DNA of 64,000 bases from Nymphaea colorata (lineage: Eukaryota > Streptophyta > Magnoliopsida > Nymphaeales > Nymphaeaceae): contig NC_045149.1 in assembly GCF_008831285.2 (NCBI RefSeq), positions 21,954,535-22,018,534 of the forward strand, read 5' to 3'. The position numbers and the translations under genes were made by a program. Below are positions 1 through 12,300 of this stretch, piece after piece (position 1 is the first letter of the stretch; each line of letters opens with the position of its first letter). The notes below the pieces were generated by a model. It was not told the origin of the DNA. It made no database searches and saw only the letters and a list, made by a program, of their open reading frames with translations.

Positions 1-453
1 TAGGATGTAATTAAAGTGAATTTGGATAGTATCTTTTGTATTGGAAACAATCCTTCCCTGTTAAGTACTAACTCTAATGAGTTTTTCATTTGCTAGGAGA
101 TCTAATTTATGCAGTATGAGTTGTGAGACTGAGTAGCTCAGAGAAATTCTAATTCCCTGTCTATGTTATTCATCCGTCCTTTTCTTTAGTTCTAGATTGC
201 AATTCACAAAACACATGCATGCACATAAGCACAAGCGTCTCCATGGCACTTACACTTTAACAATTATACAAGTAAAATCCCTCTAGCCCTTGTTTTAAAT
301 TATCTTAGAAAGTGTCATCAATGTGTTTGCTTCTTCGCTAATTGGAAAATGCTGTCACGCCACCTTTCTCATTTACTATACTTGGTTTTGGTAGCTACAA
401 TCCTGTTTTTGGGTTCCAAGGTGTCCTTTCTGGATTTCCAGTAGGCGATTGCA

Positions 454-848
454 GGTGGAACTATTGTGCCGTTTTCTGTGGACTGGCGGCATGAAAGAGT
501 GGTTTCTTCAGCAGCTTATTGGAGAAGAGTATAGTGATGTGGTGGACCAGCTGGGGTTAACGATAGCTGAAGGAAAAGGTTCGCTTCAGACGGTGGCTAG
601 ATGTGTTCAGTCTGCCTGCCTTTCGCTCGCTGCAATCCATCATGTTGACTGCTGATAGGGATCCGCTTGTCAGCAAAAGTCTGAATCTTAAAAGCTTGAA
701 ATCTCAGGATCTATGGCATGCGATTCGGAAGAAGGATACCTCCTTGAAATGTGGTCTCAATATTTGTGAGCCATGTATTCCAGGGAGAGCCAGTCATAAA
801 CAGATTCTTCAAAAACATGGTATTTCTCTCGTGCAAGACTCAGTATAG
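454..848 (+). pseudogene. Broken exon-like coding stretch, unrecognised protein
   Basis: Two overlapping open stretches on the same strand read as one protein interrupted by a single frame change. The first follows a plausible 3' splice site (ttgcag before 454) and contains GGMKEWFLQQLIGEEYSDVV. The second, closed by a TAG at 846-848, contains SQDLWHAIRKKDTS and then NICEPCIPGRASHKQ. The composition (mixed charged and hydrophobic residues, no low complexity) looks like real protein. The change of frame lies between about 600 and 655, too short a distance for an intron. It could be the 3' end of a gene beginning left of the window, with either a true frameshift or a sequence error. I do not recognise the family and assign no function. 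Confidence 0.35.
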
Positions 849-3384
849 TTTTTGTTTCCCTAAAAACTATGTCAACAAATATTTGTTGTTCAGTTTAAAT
901 TGAAAAAGGTTAGATTCATTTTGCTACAATTAGTAGAAGACTGTATCTGATTTTCTTTTCCCATTAAACTGTTAGTCAAAGAGTTGAAAAAAGTAAAGCT
1001 TGTTGGCTCTGAAGAGTGTGTGTGTGTGTGTGTGTGTTTTTTGCTAATAGACGTCACAAAACACATTTATATGAAAAAAGTTGCAAAGAGTAATTTGTAA
1101 ATCAGATTACCTGGGGATAAAACCAGATCACTTAAATTTGAGTTAGAAAATATTTAAAGCAAAATATAAACCTCTTAATATGTTTATAAACTCTAATTTT
1201 ATGTAAACCATTCCAAAGAGTAATTTTGCAATATAAACATTTATATGAAAAAAGTTGCAAAGGGTAATTTTGTGTAGAAATATGCACTGTTGCAGCTTCG
1301 AAGTGTTGCTAATTAGCTCCTATGTAGATTTGATGAGCAACTATGAGTCGAGCTTGAGCCGGCTTGACTCATTGTGCAACCCCACATGTAGGAGGTGAAT
1401 TGTGAATTGTTTTGTTAATCAGGAGGCGCTTTGTAGTTTCTCAAAGGATGAGCAGATTTTTGTAAATCATTTGAAACTTGAGCGATGTTCTGTATTTTTT
1501 TCTTTTTCTTTCCTTCTTCAAATGAATAATTGAAGAAAAATTCACGACGGCAGGAGTTGTAAGACTACGTGAACATGACCTTCACATATAGAAATTCTAC
1601 GAATTTCTACCTCTTTTATGAGTTGATTATTTTATCATTGATATCTCACCACGAGCCATGTCCACGACCATCTGCACCCACATCCTGTCATGCAAGGTTC
1701 TTACTTACAGTGGTGGAGCGACGAAAAACAAGTTGATTGAACATTAACTTCAAAGGAAACTCTAAATTTTTCAAAGCGATGGAGGTGGAGAATAAGAGAA
1801 AAGTTTGTCTTATATAATATTTTGATGACCATGGCAGCCAGAGGTAATACTCTTGTTCTAATTAGACACTGGAGCAAGATGGAAAGTCTAAAGAAAGCAT
1901 AACATGGGGTCTAGCCGTGATGTTTGATGACAACATATCAAAAAAAAATTTGGGTTGAAGATCTTTTTAGTGGGACGTGGATACATGTTTATGACTATAT
2001 ATCTTCTTGATTTGGAGACAAACTTTTCATAAAAAATTGAGAGTTATTGACGTGGTTGCTAGCACTCGTTGGCATCGAGTTTGCTCTCGCTGTCAAATGG
2101 CATCCAGAGCTTGCAAGCATCCATTTCTTTATTATGATAATAGTCTATATAACCATAAATATCATTCTCGGGTTTTTAATGCAAGTTTTTTCAAGTATTT
2201 TTAAGCATAATTGTTTTCCCAGAAAATTTCTGCGAAAATCTTGACAAATTTTTTGAGAGATGAAAAATCCAAAAAAATAGGTAAAAATGAAACAAATGAG
2301 AAACTAGTAAGAAGGCGTTAAAAACTGGATAGAATGATAAAAATAATGTCTTAATGATTATAAAAATGATAATAAAATAATTCAATTCAAGTTTAAAGGT
2401 GAATTCGTGACCACTAACCTTTAAAAAGAGAAAACTAAAAAATAAAAAATGCGATAAATATATTTTTCACATTTTTTCAGATTTTTTGTCTTTATCATTT
2501 TTCTTGTTAATATCGTGATATTTCGGAAAATATCATAATATTTGTATATCTATGGCCTATACTACTCAACTAAGCTAAAAATAAAAAACTTTGGCACATT
2601 TAGAATCTAAACCAAATGCGCAAAATACCACCAGTGCAAAAAACTCAATTACTAAGAAAAGTAACAGGAAGACATGGAAAAATTCATTATTAATAATATC
2701 CGCAACCAACATGACCATCATCCATCGCATTAAGACATCCTCATAAAAGCAAGTAGTGGCAACCAGCATATATATATATATCCTGGCTACCCGAAGCTCC
2801 TATAAACTTTTTAAACAATAAGTTTTACACATTTCATGAATTTCTCACATCACAAAAATGTCTGTTTTGCGAATAAAAAAATTGAGTTCAAATGTTATTC
2901 TAAACAAATCAGCTGGATCTTGCTTAAAGTTTAGATTTCAAAGCTCATTACGTTTACTCTAGAATAATGTGTTGCACATTACAATGGACTTGCTCAAACT
3001 CGCTTCTTTAGCATAACTTTCAGAGTTCAAGCTCCACAAACTTTGCAAGCCAAGCTTGAACTTGGCAACCACTGTTCACTCTGCTCATTTGTAGGTTCTA
3101 TTTTTCCCATTTCTATCCAAGTAAGCTATTCCTAGTACTGGGGATCTCACTCTCCTTTAAGAAAACGGCAAGCTAAATACAGTGGCAGAAAAAAAGAGAA
3201 ACTATCTGCCACGGGCACATACTTTATACAAATCAAGATCGTACAGATATGAGCACAAATATGAGATCGAAATATGCATAATAACTGTCGTTTGCAGAAA
3301 CTTTGGATAACAGTGTGCTTCACATCTAGCAACCAATCATCAAAACAGATCATGAGAAAAGAAAAACGCATGAAGAGAATTTAC
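849..3384. other. AT-rich intergenic DNA
   Basis: No supported gene. It holds a (GT)n run at 1015-1037. A twice-occurring phrase (tatgaaaaaagttgcaaag at 1070 and 1240) suggests a short local duplication. A stretch near 1340-1385 with gagtcgagcttgagccgg wording resembles the body of the hAT-like element at 7019 and may be a fragment of the same kind. The small ORFs around 2000-2770 have no recognisable content. Confidence 0.5.
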
Positions 3385-3526
3385 TGAGTTAGTAGGCATG
3401 TAAGTTTTCATGATCGATGTAGTTAAAGAAGCATCCTGCGAATGAACACCAAGGAAGGACGACACACCGGCAACTAGATCTAAATAATCGGCACACTTCT
3501 TCTCCCCAGAACTGGCTTCCTCTAAC
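3385..3526 (-). other. Candidate internal exon of an unresolved minus-strand gene
   Basis: On the minus strand a consensus-like acceptor (atgcag before 3526) opens a 142-nt stretch that stays open and ends at a plausible donor (AACTCA then GTAAAT at 3384). The translation includes LEEASSGEKKCADYLDLV and then HSQDASLTTSIMKTYM, which looks more like protein than the surrounding DNA. I could not chain it securely to other exons and do not recognise it. It could belong to the same unit as the blocks at 5.3 kb and 6.3 kb, or be chance. Confidence 0.28.
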
Positions 3527-5310
3527 CTGCATTCATGAGCCCAACATAACACTTGCACAACCACAACAAGAAGGTTGAGGTAAAAAGTGAAAACAAGCAT
3601 ATAGCTTTAACCAGCCACACAGTCTCCTAGAAATTAAAGCAAGAGCGCTTTAGAAAGAAAATGGTGCCATAATAATATCAAACTTTACTCAAACTACAAT
3701 AGTCTCATACCCCCAAAAAATCGACCTTATGGATGATGTGTAGTTTATAGTCAATGATATTCATAACATAATATAATACCATAATATTATACTCAGGAAA
3801 AAGAGTGGGACCCTAAAAATATTCTAAAAGAATTTTTGGATATCATGATGCTTTGAAGATAACAGACAGACATTTGTGTGGTGGATGTGTTGTTTTGAAT
3901 GTCCTCAAAATATATGAGACACGCTTTTAACCAGCCCACTTGAGACACATCTTCATATGCATATTAACTATTTATGTTAATAGCAGCTGTTCACAACTAC
4001 TGAAAGGGAATTTTAGATCAAGCAACATTAAGTAGACAAAATTACGAAACTAGTTTTGATTGGAATAAGTACTTAGTTTTTTTCTCAGTTTTTTTCTCTC
4101 AATCATACCACAGAAAGCTATTGTAATTGCGAATTAGTTGGATAGTGCTAGTGCAACCGTTAATAGTTTTTAACAACGGCAATATGATCTTCGATGTCAG
4201 TAACCTGCACCTACTCCTTGATGACTGAGACTGCAAAAAATTATTAACTACTCTGTTCGCCACAATCGGAAAGCATTACCAAGGCAGCCTTGCATAATCT
4301 ACACACAATTAGTGACGCCGCCATTTATGCAAAGCTCCGGATAGCTATCTTTCATGATTGAGTTTAGAATTCAGATGATTAATCACAGTGACTGTGCCAT
4401 AAAAAGACCAAAAACATGATAAAAGTTTCATCATCTGAGTACTGTTTGCAAGATGTAACCACAATAAACGGAAAAAATAATACACAAACAAACCTCAATT
4501 TCACATATCAAGATCATGACTTTGCAAAAACATCGACAAGGTTATACACCTCTCAGTGCTTGACCATTATCTAGACATCTTATGAAGCCCTGCTATGGTA
4601 GCACGACTCTCACTTTTCGTCATTGAATCAGCATAGGCTACAATCAACAAGAGGTCAAGGTAATCAATTACTTAAACTAGTATCATAATCCATACACATA
4701 ATCCTATTACAATCCATTATGCAGAAGTTCAATTGTATGAACCACTGACCTGAAAAAAATAATCAGAATAATAATGTAGAACAACGTGACCAACTTACAA
4801 TCAGAATAATAATGTAGACCAACCTGACCAACTCACCCAGAAAACGAATGCATCAATTTAGTAAAGAACATCCAAGGTTATGACCATGATAAAGTTCTTG
4901 CAGTCAAATGTGGACAGATAATACGAGGGAGTGATTATCTGAAAAAGCCATATGCTTTAACTTTCTCTGCAGCTATAACCTTCCAGCTCTGCGTCTACTT
5001 TACAGTTTACACAATACACAGGGATTCCACCTACCTGAACAACAACCAAATCCACACCTCGTAATGCCTATGATGTAGATACCAGATTCAGTATAAAAAA
5101 ATTTCTTAGCAAAGTAAGTATTTGTGACTTTTGGGAATGTTGAAGGAAAATATTAAGAAAAGAATATGCAGTGAAAACTATTTCAATCCAATTGTAATCT
5201 AATAGAAAAGAAAAATATTATGTAATTTCCATGATCTTAGCATTTCAAAATTATGTCAACAAAAACCACGCGGTTCCCAAAAAGTAATAGTAACAAATAG
5301 CCAACTCAAC

Positions 5311-5415
5311 TTATAAGGTGCCTTTGACCCATGGAGGCCGCAAATCTGTAACTAAGTAACCTAGTAACGCTGTTATCATCAGTAATAAAATGATGACCGG
5401 GGACGACTCCTCCAT
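5311..5415 (-). CDS. Possible small membrane-protein ORF (34 aa)
   Basis: An ATG-to-TAA ORF of 34 codons on the minus strand. After MEESSP comes a strongly hydrophobic run (VIILLLMITALLGYLV), then TDLRPPWVKGTL. This is the arrangement of a single-pass small membrane protein. An acceptor-like ggtag lies about 45 nt upstream, preceded by an upstream ATG in another frame. It is too short for standard gene calling and I know no matching family. The hydrophobic run could come from T-rich noncoding sequence, so the call is weak. Confidence 0.2.
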   Translation of the reverse strand: MEESSPVIILLLMITALLGYLVTDLRPPWVKGTL

Positions 5416-6249
5416 CAAACTCCACGGAACAACATTGCAAAGAAGCCATAAGCAGCTACCGAAAAATCTTAGATCAAATATCATAAAGACGAGCTAGATA
5501 AGCATGCTCTTTCTGCTTAGCATGCTCTTTCTGCTTGAAAAAAACATTAGTTCACCATCGACCCTTCCATTAGAATTAGCAAAATCCTTGCATAGCACAA
5601 TATGGATTCCAAAAAAATCAAAGGTAACAGCAGAGAACTAATTCCCACGTTCAATGGGACAAATCTACAAGAAAGCTTACACTTCATGTACTTTACAAAA
5701 AAAAATGGTCTTTAAGGACGCTTATGACTGTAATAGCAGAAAGGGCCTCACTTAATATTTTAAACTAACATTAGCAAGGCCGTTGCAGAAGGCCACGACT
5801 GTACCTAGAGCAAACAAGGAATAAAAATGGTTGTTTTTAGCTCTAGCTCCAACGACATCTGCTTTTACCTCTGAATCCTTTTGGCAGATGAACAGGGATG
5901 CACCAATTCTTATGCCATGACGCTACCAACTCCAACCACAAAATTGAACGTTATGGCCACAAAAGGCCTGCAGAGTTGCTTCTGCTGATCTCTCTTCTGA
6001 AGTTTGAAACTCGCTAAAAGCAGACGCTTCAATCTTTGATGCACGTGATGTTCAATGTTTAAGCTTCAACACCCTAGACAAAGTCTGTCGTCGCCAACTT
6101 CCATCCGAGAAAACCCGAAAATGCCTAATTCAACGAGAGAACAACAGGGACCGAATCCCATGAGTAGAATGCCAAGCAAATCTTCAAAAAAAAATCGAAT
6201 CACATAAGAACGAAGTAAAAGAGATCAGAAGAGGGAAGAAAATCCTTAC

Positions 6250-6340
6250 CAATGGAGAGGAACACCGGCCGGGAGAGGAAGCTGATAGAAGAGAGAAAGT
6301 CGACACAAGGAGCCTACGGTAGCGGTCGACATCCATACCG
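6250..6340 (-). other. Candidate noncoding first exon of the minus-strand unit at 3-6.3 kb
   Basis: On the minus strand a C/T-rich leader-like sequence ends in a strong donor (CTCCATTG followed by GTAAGGATT at 6249). The DNA just right of it (6341-6420) becomes AT-rich and promoter-like. This is the expected look of a 5' UTR exon and suggests a transcript heading left through the small exon-like blocks at 5.3 and 3.4 kb. No ATG-led coding part is visible in this exon. Inference only. Confidence 0.25.
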
Positions 6341-6360
6341 GCAACTTTGTCACTTTACTT

Positions 6361-6620
6361 GTGACACGTCGTATATGTCAGTAAATCCGATTTAAATCAA
6401 TACATCCAACAGAACAACTTTTAAAAAATGGATTTAAGAGAAAATTTTAATTTTCGATTAAGAAATGACATTCGATGGGTTCATACTAAAATTTTCTCTT
6501 AAGAAATGACATTCGATGGGTTCATATTTAAGTACGTATCCAGATTATATTCAGATTTAGATTTAGTTTTATAAAAATATCTTATGTTTAATATCCATTT
6601 TTTGTAGTTAACATATTGTA
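6361..6620. repeat. Copy of a dispersed AT-rich repeat family, with internal direct repeat
   Basis: Contains the wording shared by four places in this window: aagaaatgacattcgatggg, cagatttagatttagtttt and aaatatcttatgtttaatatcca. Within it the segment ttaagaaatgacattcga occurs twice about 41 bp apart (near 6459 and 6500). Related copies are at 19254-19745, 53570-53985 and 59640-59790. It is probably a non-autonomous DNA element or its debris. No coding content. Confidence 0.5.
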
Positions 6621-7018
6621 ATGTAGCTCTTTTAATGTAACTGGTCACATCTAGGTGACAATCCTGTGGGCAGGTTGATTCAGGTAGGTGCTAAGGTCCT
6701 GGACTACAAAATATAGTAGTACGACGTTAAGTGTGCCACGGGTTCACCTTTATATCCCTGTGGTAGGAGGAAGGAGAGGGCCTTTGGGCATCTCCAGGTC
6801 ACTGGGCTATCAGTAGTTTAATAAATTTAATAAGAGACGACATACTTTTTCCTTATTGAGCTTAATCAAAATTTTCAAATTGAGTTCTAATTAAAGAATA
6901 AAAATTTGAACCTCCCTTATTGTACAACCTATGTTCGCAGTTCATAACATAAGCTTAATGGAGTTTGATTTCTTTTCCATGTACACTGGAATCAAATCAA
7001 GCAATGAAGGAAGCCTAG

Positions 7019-7365
7019 TAGGGCTGTACATGAACCAAGTTGACCTTGAGTTCGGTTAGCTCGAACTTCACTTGACTAAAAAAACACTCAAGTTTGGCTC
7101 AAGATCAACTCGCTTAACTTGTTTAATTAGTTTCAATTACCATGTCTCGTTTCTTTTTTAACTCGTCAACTTGTTTAACCAATTGAATTATGATAAACCA
7201 ATTTTACATAGTTGAGCCAAGTCGAGCCAAGCCAAATTTAAACGAGTTGAGTTCATAGAACTTGAACTCGACTCATTTCGGACTCAAATCGAATTTTTTG
7301 TCAATCGAGTTTTTTTCGAACGAGTTCAAGTTGAATCCAAATTGACTCGACCATTGTGGGCCCTA
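7019..7365. mobile_element. hAT-like MITE with imperfect terminal inverted repeats
   Basis: The left end reads TAGGGCTGTACATGAACC and the reverse complement of the right end reads TAGGGCCCACAATGGTCG, so the ends are imperfect inverted repeats beginning TAGGGC. The 347-bp body is full of gagtt/aactc words and is partly self-complementary. Flanks begin AGCC on both sides (agcctag at 7012-7018, agccgtc from 7366), a possible decayed target duplication. No transposase is encoded. It ends about 315 bp upstream of the start codon of the RRM-protein gene, so it sits in that gene's promoter region. Confidence 0.5.
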
Positions 7366-7681
7366 AGCCGTCGATGCTCTTAATGGCCTTACCTAAGGCA
7401 CTTAGAACTGAGCCCCATTCTCTCAGCGGCGTCTCGCTCCAAGTGCCTATTCTGTGCTTGATCTTGAGAAGACAGTGGTGCTCGGGTTTCTTCGTTGGCC
7501 TTCCTGTCCAAAAACAATGTCCAAAAACAAAAGCTGAAGGCTCGACGGCTCGACCCGAGGTCGGTTTCAGCGTTCAAATCCGCATTCCTGGCAGCTCATC
7601 CAGTGCCTCGTGAGTTGTAACGGATAAACCTCTTTCCCCACGAGCCACTCTCTTCCCCGTCTTTTTCCCCCTTCCTGTTGA

Positions 7682-9382
7682 ATGGCCGCCACCGCTACTA
7701 CCACCATCGTGTTGGGCTCCCTCATACCGCAGCTGCAACACACTCCACGGGTCTCCCCAACACTTTCTGCAAGGCACCCATCTGCTCTTCAGTCTCACCC
7801 TTTTTCCCATCTTTCACATTCATTTTCATTTCTTCAACTGAAGGATATCCCAGTCAGAAGAAGCCCTTGCCAAAGACTCCCTTGTACAGTGCAAGAAGCA
7901 GAGGCTGTTGCGACAGGGGGGCACAGAGTTCCGTAGAAGATGACTCAGAAGCTGCAGAGCAGAAAAGTGCGTGGACGGCAAGGAAGAGGCTATACGCCGA
8001 GAACCTGCCACTTAGTTTGACAGAGGCAGACATCCGAAGTCTTTTCGAGCAATGTGGTACTGTGAAGAAAGTGGAGGTTCAACCATTACCCACTTGTTAA
8101 TTCTCTCTTCTTGTGTTTTTGGTTTCTCAGGTTGAGTGCTTTTGCCTTCCCCTCTCTATTGAACTAAGACTTGTTCTTATAATAGTTAGTAAAGCACAAG
8201 GATGGGAAGAGCAGAGGATTCTCATTCATCACCCTGTCTACTCCAGATGAGGCTTTTTCCGCTATTGACAAGCTCGATTCCATTGTAATGTTTGCTTTCC
8301 CTGCTAATCTATGTGTTTCTCTGGATTCGTTTTCTCTACAAATTTATAGGGTTCCTGGGAAAACTGAGGTTCAAATGGATCAGTTGAGTTTGGTTGTAAA
8401 ATATCATTTTACTTAATTTTGAATGAGAAAGCATGTGAGTGATTTCCGATATCCTTCGTTCTGTGCGGACTACGGTTTCCATCAAATTCATAGTTTCGAA
8501 TTGCTTTTTCTTGGTAATAAAGGAAATAGGGGGACGAATTATTAGAGTATCATACGCCAAGACAGCGAAGAAGCCACCGACTGCAAAACCTACAGCTGTT
8601 GAGACGCGGCACAAGATTTATGCTTCAAATTTAGCTTGGAAAGTGAGATCTAGTCATTTAAGAGAATTCTTCATGGCCAACAGCAATCCTGTTTCTGCAA
8701 AAGTGGTTTTCGATAGTCCATCAGGGAAATCTGCTGGATATGGCTTCGTTTCTTTTGCTACCAAAGAAGAAGCAGAGGCCGCTGCTCTTGCACTAGACGG
8801 GAAGGTAGTTGACATTCTCCTTTCTGTTTGTGTACTGCTCTTTAAGTTTTCAGTTAGACCCATTAACGATCATACAAATATGTGTGGATTTATGGTTGGT
8901 TCCGAAATGTCTTTCTGTGTTTCCTTTATTCACGAGTTGTGGTTAAATGTTTATGGTTCTACGATACGTGTAGTCGGTTTGTGTTATTAGCCAGTTACCT
9001 GTTGGTTCGTGCCACTAGTGTATTTTTTTGAAGATCCTGCAATTTGTCAGTCGTTTGATATTGTAAAACCACATATTGGCTGGGCACCAAGATCGTTAGT
9101 CGTCAGATTTTTCACAAAAATGGAATCTTATGAGAAATCTTAGAGAAGGAAAAACGAAAAGAAAAATATTGTGACGACTGACGAAGGACAGGTTAATTGA
9201 TATGTACATTGAACGCTGAATAGGTGGAGGATGATTAATCACTCATTCGCATGTTTCAGGAATTGATGGGAAGGCCACTTCGGCTTAAAATAAGTCGGGA
9301 TCTTCAAACCAACCCTGAAGATGTGGCAAACAAGCCAGATAACGTCAGTGAAAGTTCCAAAGTGAAGGAACCCGAATCCTGA
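7682..9382 (+). CDS. Plastid-type two-RRM RNA-binding protein (At4g09040-like)
   Basis: Four exons with GT-AG borders: 7682-8076, 8186-8284, 8523-8804 and 9260-9382 (TGA 9380-9382). The protein is about 299 aa if exon 1 is in one frame. The N-terminus (MAATATTTIVLGSL, then Ser/Pro/His-rich) looks like a plastid transit peptide. RRM1 has RNP2 KRLYAENLPL and RNP1 KSRGFSFITL. RRM2 has HKIYASNLAW and KSAGYGFVSF. The linker GGRIIRVSYA and the phrase SSHLREFF match my memory of the Arabidopsis At4g09040 group of chloroplast RNA-binding proteins, which bind organelle transcripts. Oddity: the transit-peptide frame and the RRM frame of exon 1 differ by one base. The switch falls at a run of six G (7916-7921). 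One more G would make the frame continuous (VATGGAQSSVEDDSEAAEQ), so an assembly error in a homopolymer is as likely as a real mutation. The later exons are undamaged. Confidence 0.87.
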
Positions 9383-12300
9383 ACCGTGATTCTGCCTCTT
9401 TTTGCTGGTGAGCTTCCTGTGATGTATAGAAATTGGTCTACTTTATTTACAGTTTCCATGTTCAGCTCCCCTATCAACGTGGATGTGTCGACATGCACTA
9501 TCCAATTTTAGAATGTATACCTAGCATGTACAGCGTAGTTGATTCATCCCTTGTGTGATAAAATTCTCTCTTCTTCCTAAACCAGATATTTCTTTGTAAT
9601 ATCAGCTATGTACTATTTTTTTTATCTGAAATTCGGAAAGGCTTGCCCAAAGTTATATGACTTGCCTAAGGCTCTTTTATTTTGCCCAAATTTGTTGATA
9701 GATTCTCTCTTGACTTGTTTTTGTTGAGTTATTGTTTTTCATTTATATATTGATGGTTGATACTCAATTATGTTGAAGTATGCAACTATAGAGTAGCTTG
9801 ATGATCTACTTTCATATCATCACTTGAGTAAATATAACTTGGTCATTATTCTACAATCTTCTCATGTTTAAGTGATAATTGATATAATTGTTTTTCTTTC
9901 AAAAGCATTAGTCAACAAAACCTGGCCCAAGTCATCGTGTTAACATGCCAAGTTACAAATGGAAAATGGACGAGTTGACTTCCTGGTTACTGGGCTTTAA
10001 AAAATTAGGTGTATGTTCATTTTGTTTAGGAGTTCATCTACTTATTTCTGAGGTACCATTTTCTTTGTGTTTGAAATCTTCCATTTTGCATTTTTTGTGC
10101 ATTCCAATTTTATTTCTTTTGGTATTTTGATCAGGTCTTTGTTGATGCAACAGAAGTATAGCTCATAGGAAATAAAGGATGTCTAGCAATAAGAGCTTTT
10201 TCCCAAATTCATATTGAATTTCAACTTACGAATCTATATTGTTGAACTCATTTGTAGGCCCCTCGTGTGCAATGCAAGTCTGATGCCCTGAAAATGTGCC
10301 ATTGCTTAGCTCTTTTTGCCCCTCTCTCCCTCACTTTGAGATTCGATGCCTGAATCTGTCAAGGCAGATGACCTTAGCTTCTGCATAGTGCATAAAGGAC
10401 CTTAGTCATTTGATATTTACTTGTGCAATATAATGGGAATGGTAGCATGTGCTGTAAAAGCCAGCCTCTGATGTGGCCATAATATTGGAGAATTCATCTA
10501 AATCAAGGAGTAAGCAATCTGAAAAATGAAAATTGAGTATAATTAATCATTGACTCATTGTTGTCCTTGAAGGAGAGTTCCATGTTATGATCAACATGAA
10601 CAAATGAGTCTGAGGTGCATGTGAGTTGAGTGGCATTTAATAGATATATCCATTTGAGAGTATAACCTTACAAGAAAAGGATTCAAAGTGCATCTTTGCG
10701 TTATGGGTTCAAGTTTTGAGTATGGTCTCTTGGTCCAGGTGCCTTTTTTAAAGGCATAAATAGCTGCAAGCTAGCCTTTGTGTGCATGCTGAGAGCCAGT
10801 CTTTTTCAAAATTTCGATATGTAATGAGTCCCCAAGGCACTTCTTCCATCCTCTAATATGATACTACAACATTTGAACCCTTTAGCAGATAATTAGCTCT
10901 ACGAGTCTACAGGCTCTGGAGACAGATCTCTTATGTGGTTCAATCTTTGTTCTCTTGCTGTCCTTGTTTTTTGTTGTTTTTTGGGGTCATCAAGTCCTGT
11001 TCAGCCTAAAATCTTGCTGTTGCAGCAATAAATTGTCCGGATCAGCGTTGTCCAGTTCAGCCACACGCACTTGTTTAGTGATCAATATTCTCTAATATGT
11101 GTTCTGGTATGCATGGTTTCCTTTTGTTCTGTAGTTCGATAACTATGTGTTCACTCATTCAGTTTTTATGTTTTCCTACCAAGTGCCATCTAGTTTCCAG
11201 CTGTAGTCCCTTGGGGTGGTGTATTTTGTCTTCTGCGCTTTGTCTTTTTCAATTCGTGAACAGTTCATCAATCCCGATCAGATGATAACTATTAAAGCAC
11301 AGTCCAACTATTTTTAGAAAGAAAATCCAATAATTTTCTGAGCAACCAGCTTTGTGAGATAAACTGGAATTTCTCTTCAACTATTTCATGTTCTAGGCTT
11401 ATAGCACTTCTCTTTCAGTAAAGCATTAGTTTGAAAACCCAGATACATTATCGTAAGAGACACTACGCTTGGTTTTGAAATGCTAATAGCTTTCTTACCA
11501 CCTGCTATCCGCCTCTGATGGTGTGATAATGCCCGTGAATAATGAATTAAATTATGCATATTATGTAGGGGCCCTGAAGTTCAAAAAGACAAGGTAAAAT
11601 CAGCTTGCGTGAGATGTAAATATATCGACAAAAAAGTGACTTGATTATGCGTGGTTACTACATGCCAAGACAATTGTTATGGGATAACACGTTGCTTGGG
11701 ACTACCCTGTACTGTCCCTGTCATAATATTTGTTGTACAGTCGTGTTGCCGTTTCTTGCCAAAAGAGATGCAAACTTCAATGAGCAGGCGGTTCCGAATC
11801 ACACTAAAGGGATCTGCAAGCTTGGTCATTAAACTCTTGGTTTTGCGTGGTGGGATTAGCATATGGAACCTCATATGGCCTATGAAATTTCATCTGATCC
11901 AAGTCAGAGCTGAGTTCTGAATAAGATATGCAACTTTCAATTATAAAAACTCGTTTTGCAGGGAATGTAGGCTTTTATCCCGCTTTGTTCAATTTTTATA
12001 TGGGTTTGCACTTTCCAGTGTTGTTGTTCTCGTAGATGACATATTGCCACCTGAATCCCAATATGCTACCCATGGCTGAGGAAAAAGCTTTTTCCCCCAA
12101 AACCCCTTTGTAGGATTAACAATGTGGAAACTGTAGTGAAGATGTTCCTTCTGCTATCTCTTTTTGTTGTGTTCAACAGTATTTTGACCAACAAAAGCTG
12201 CCGTGGTCACATGGGTTTATACCTTGTTCTTTGGCTGTTATTGTTTACATGAAAAGCATTCTGCAATAAAGCTTAGAGAAGCTGAATGGTGCATGTGTGT

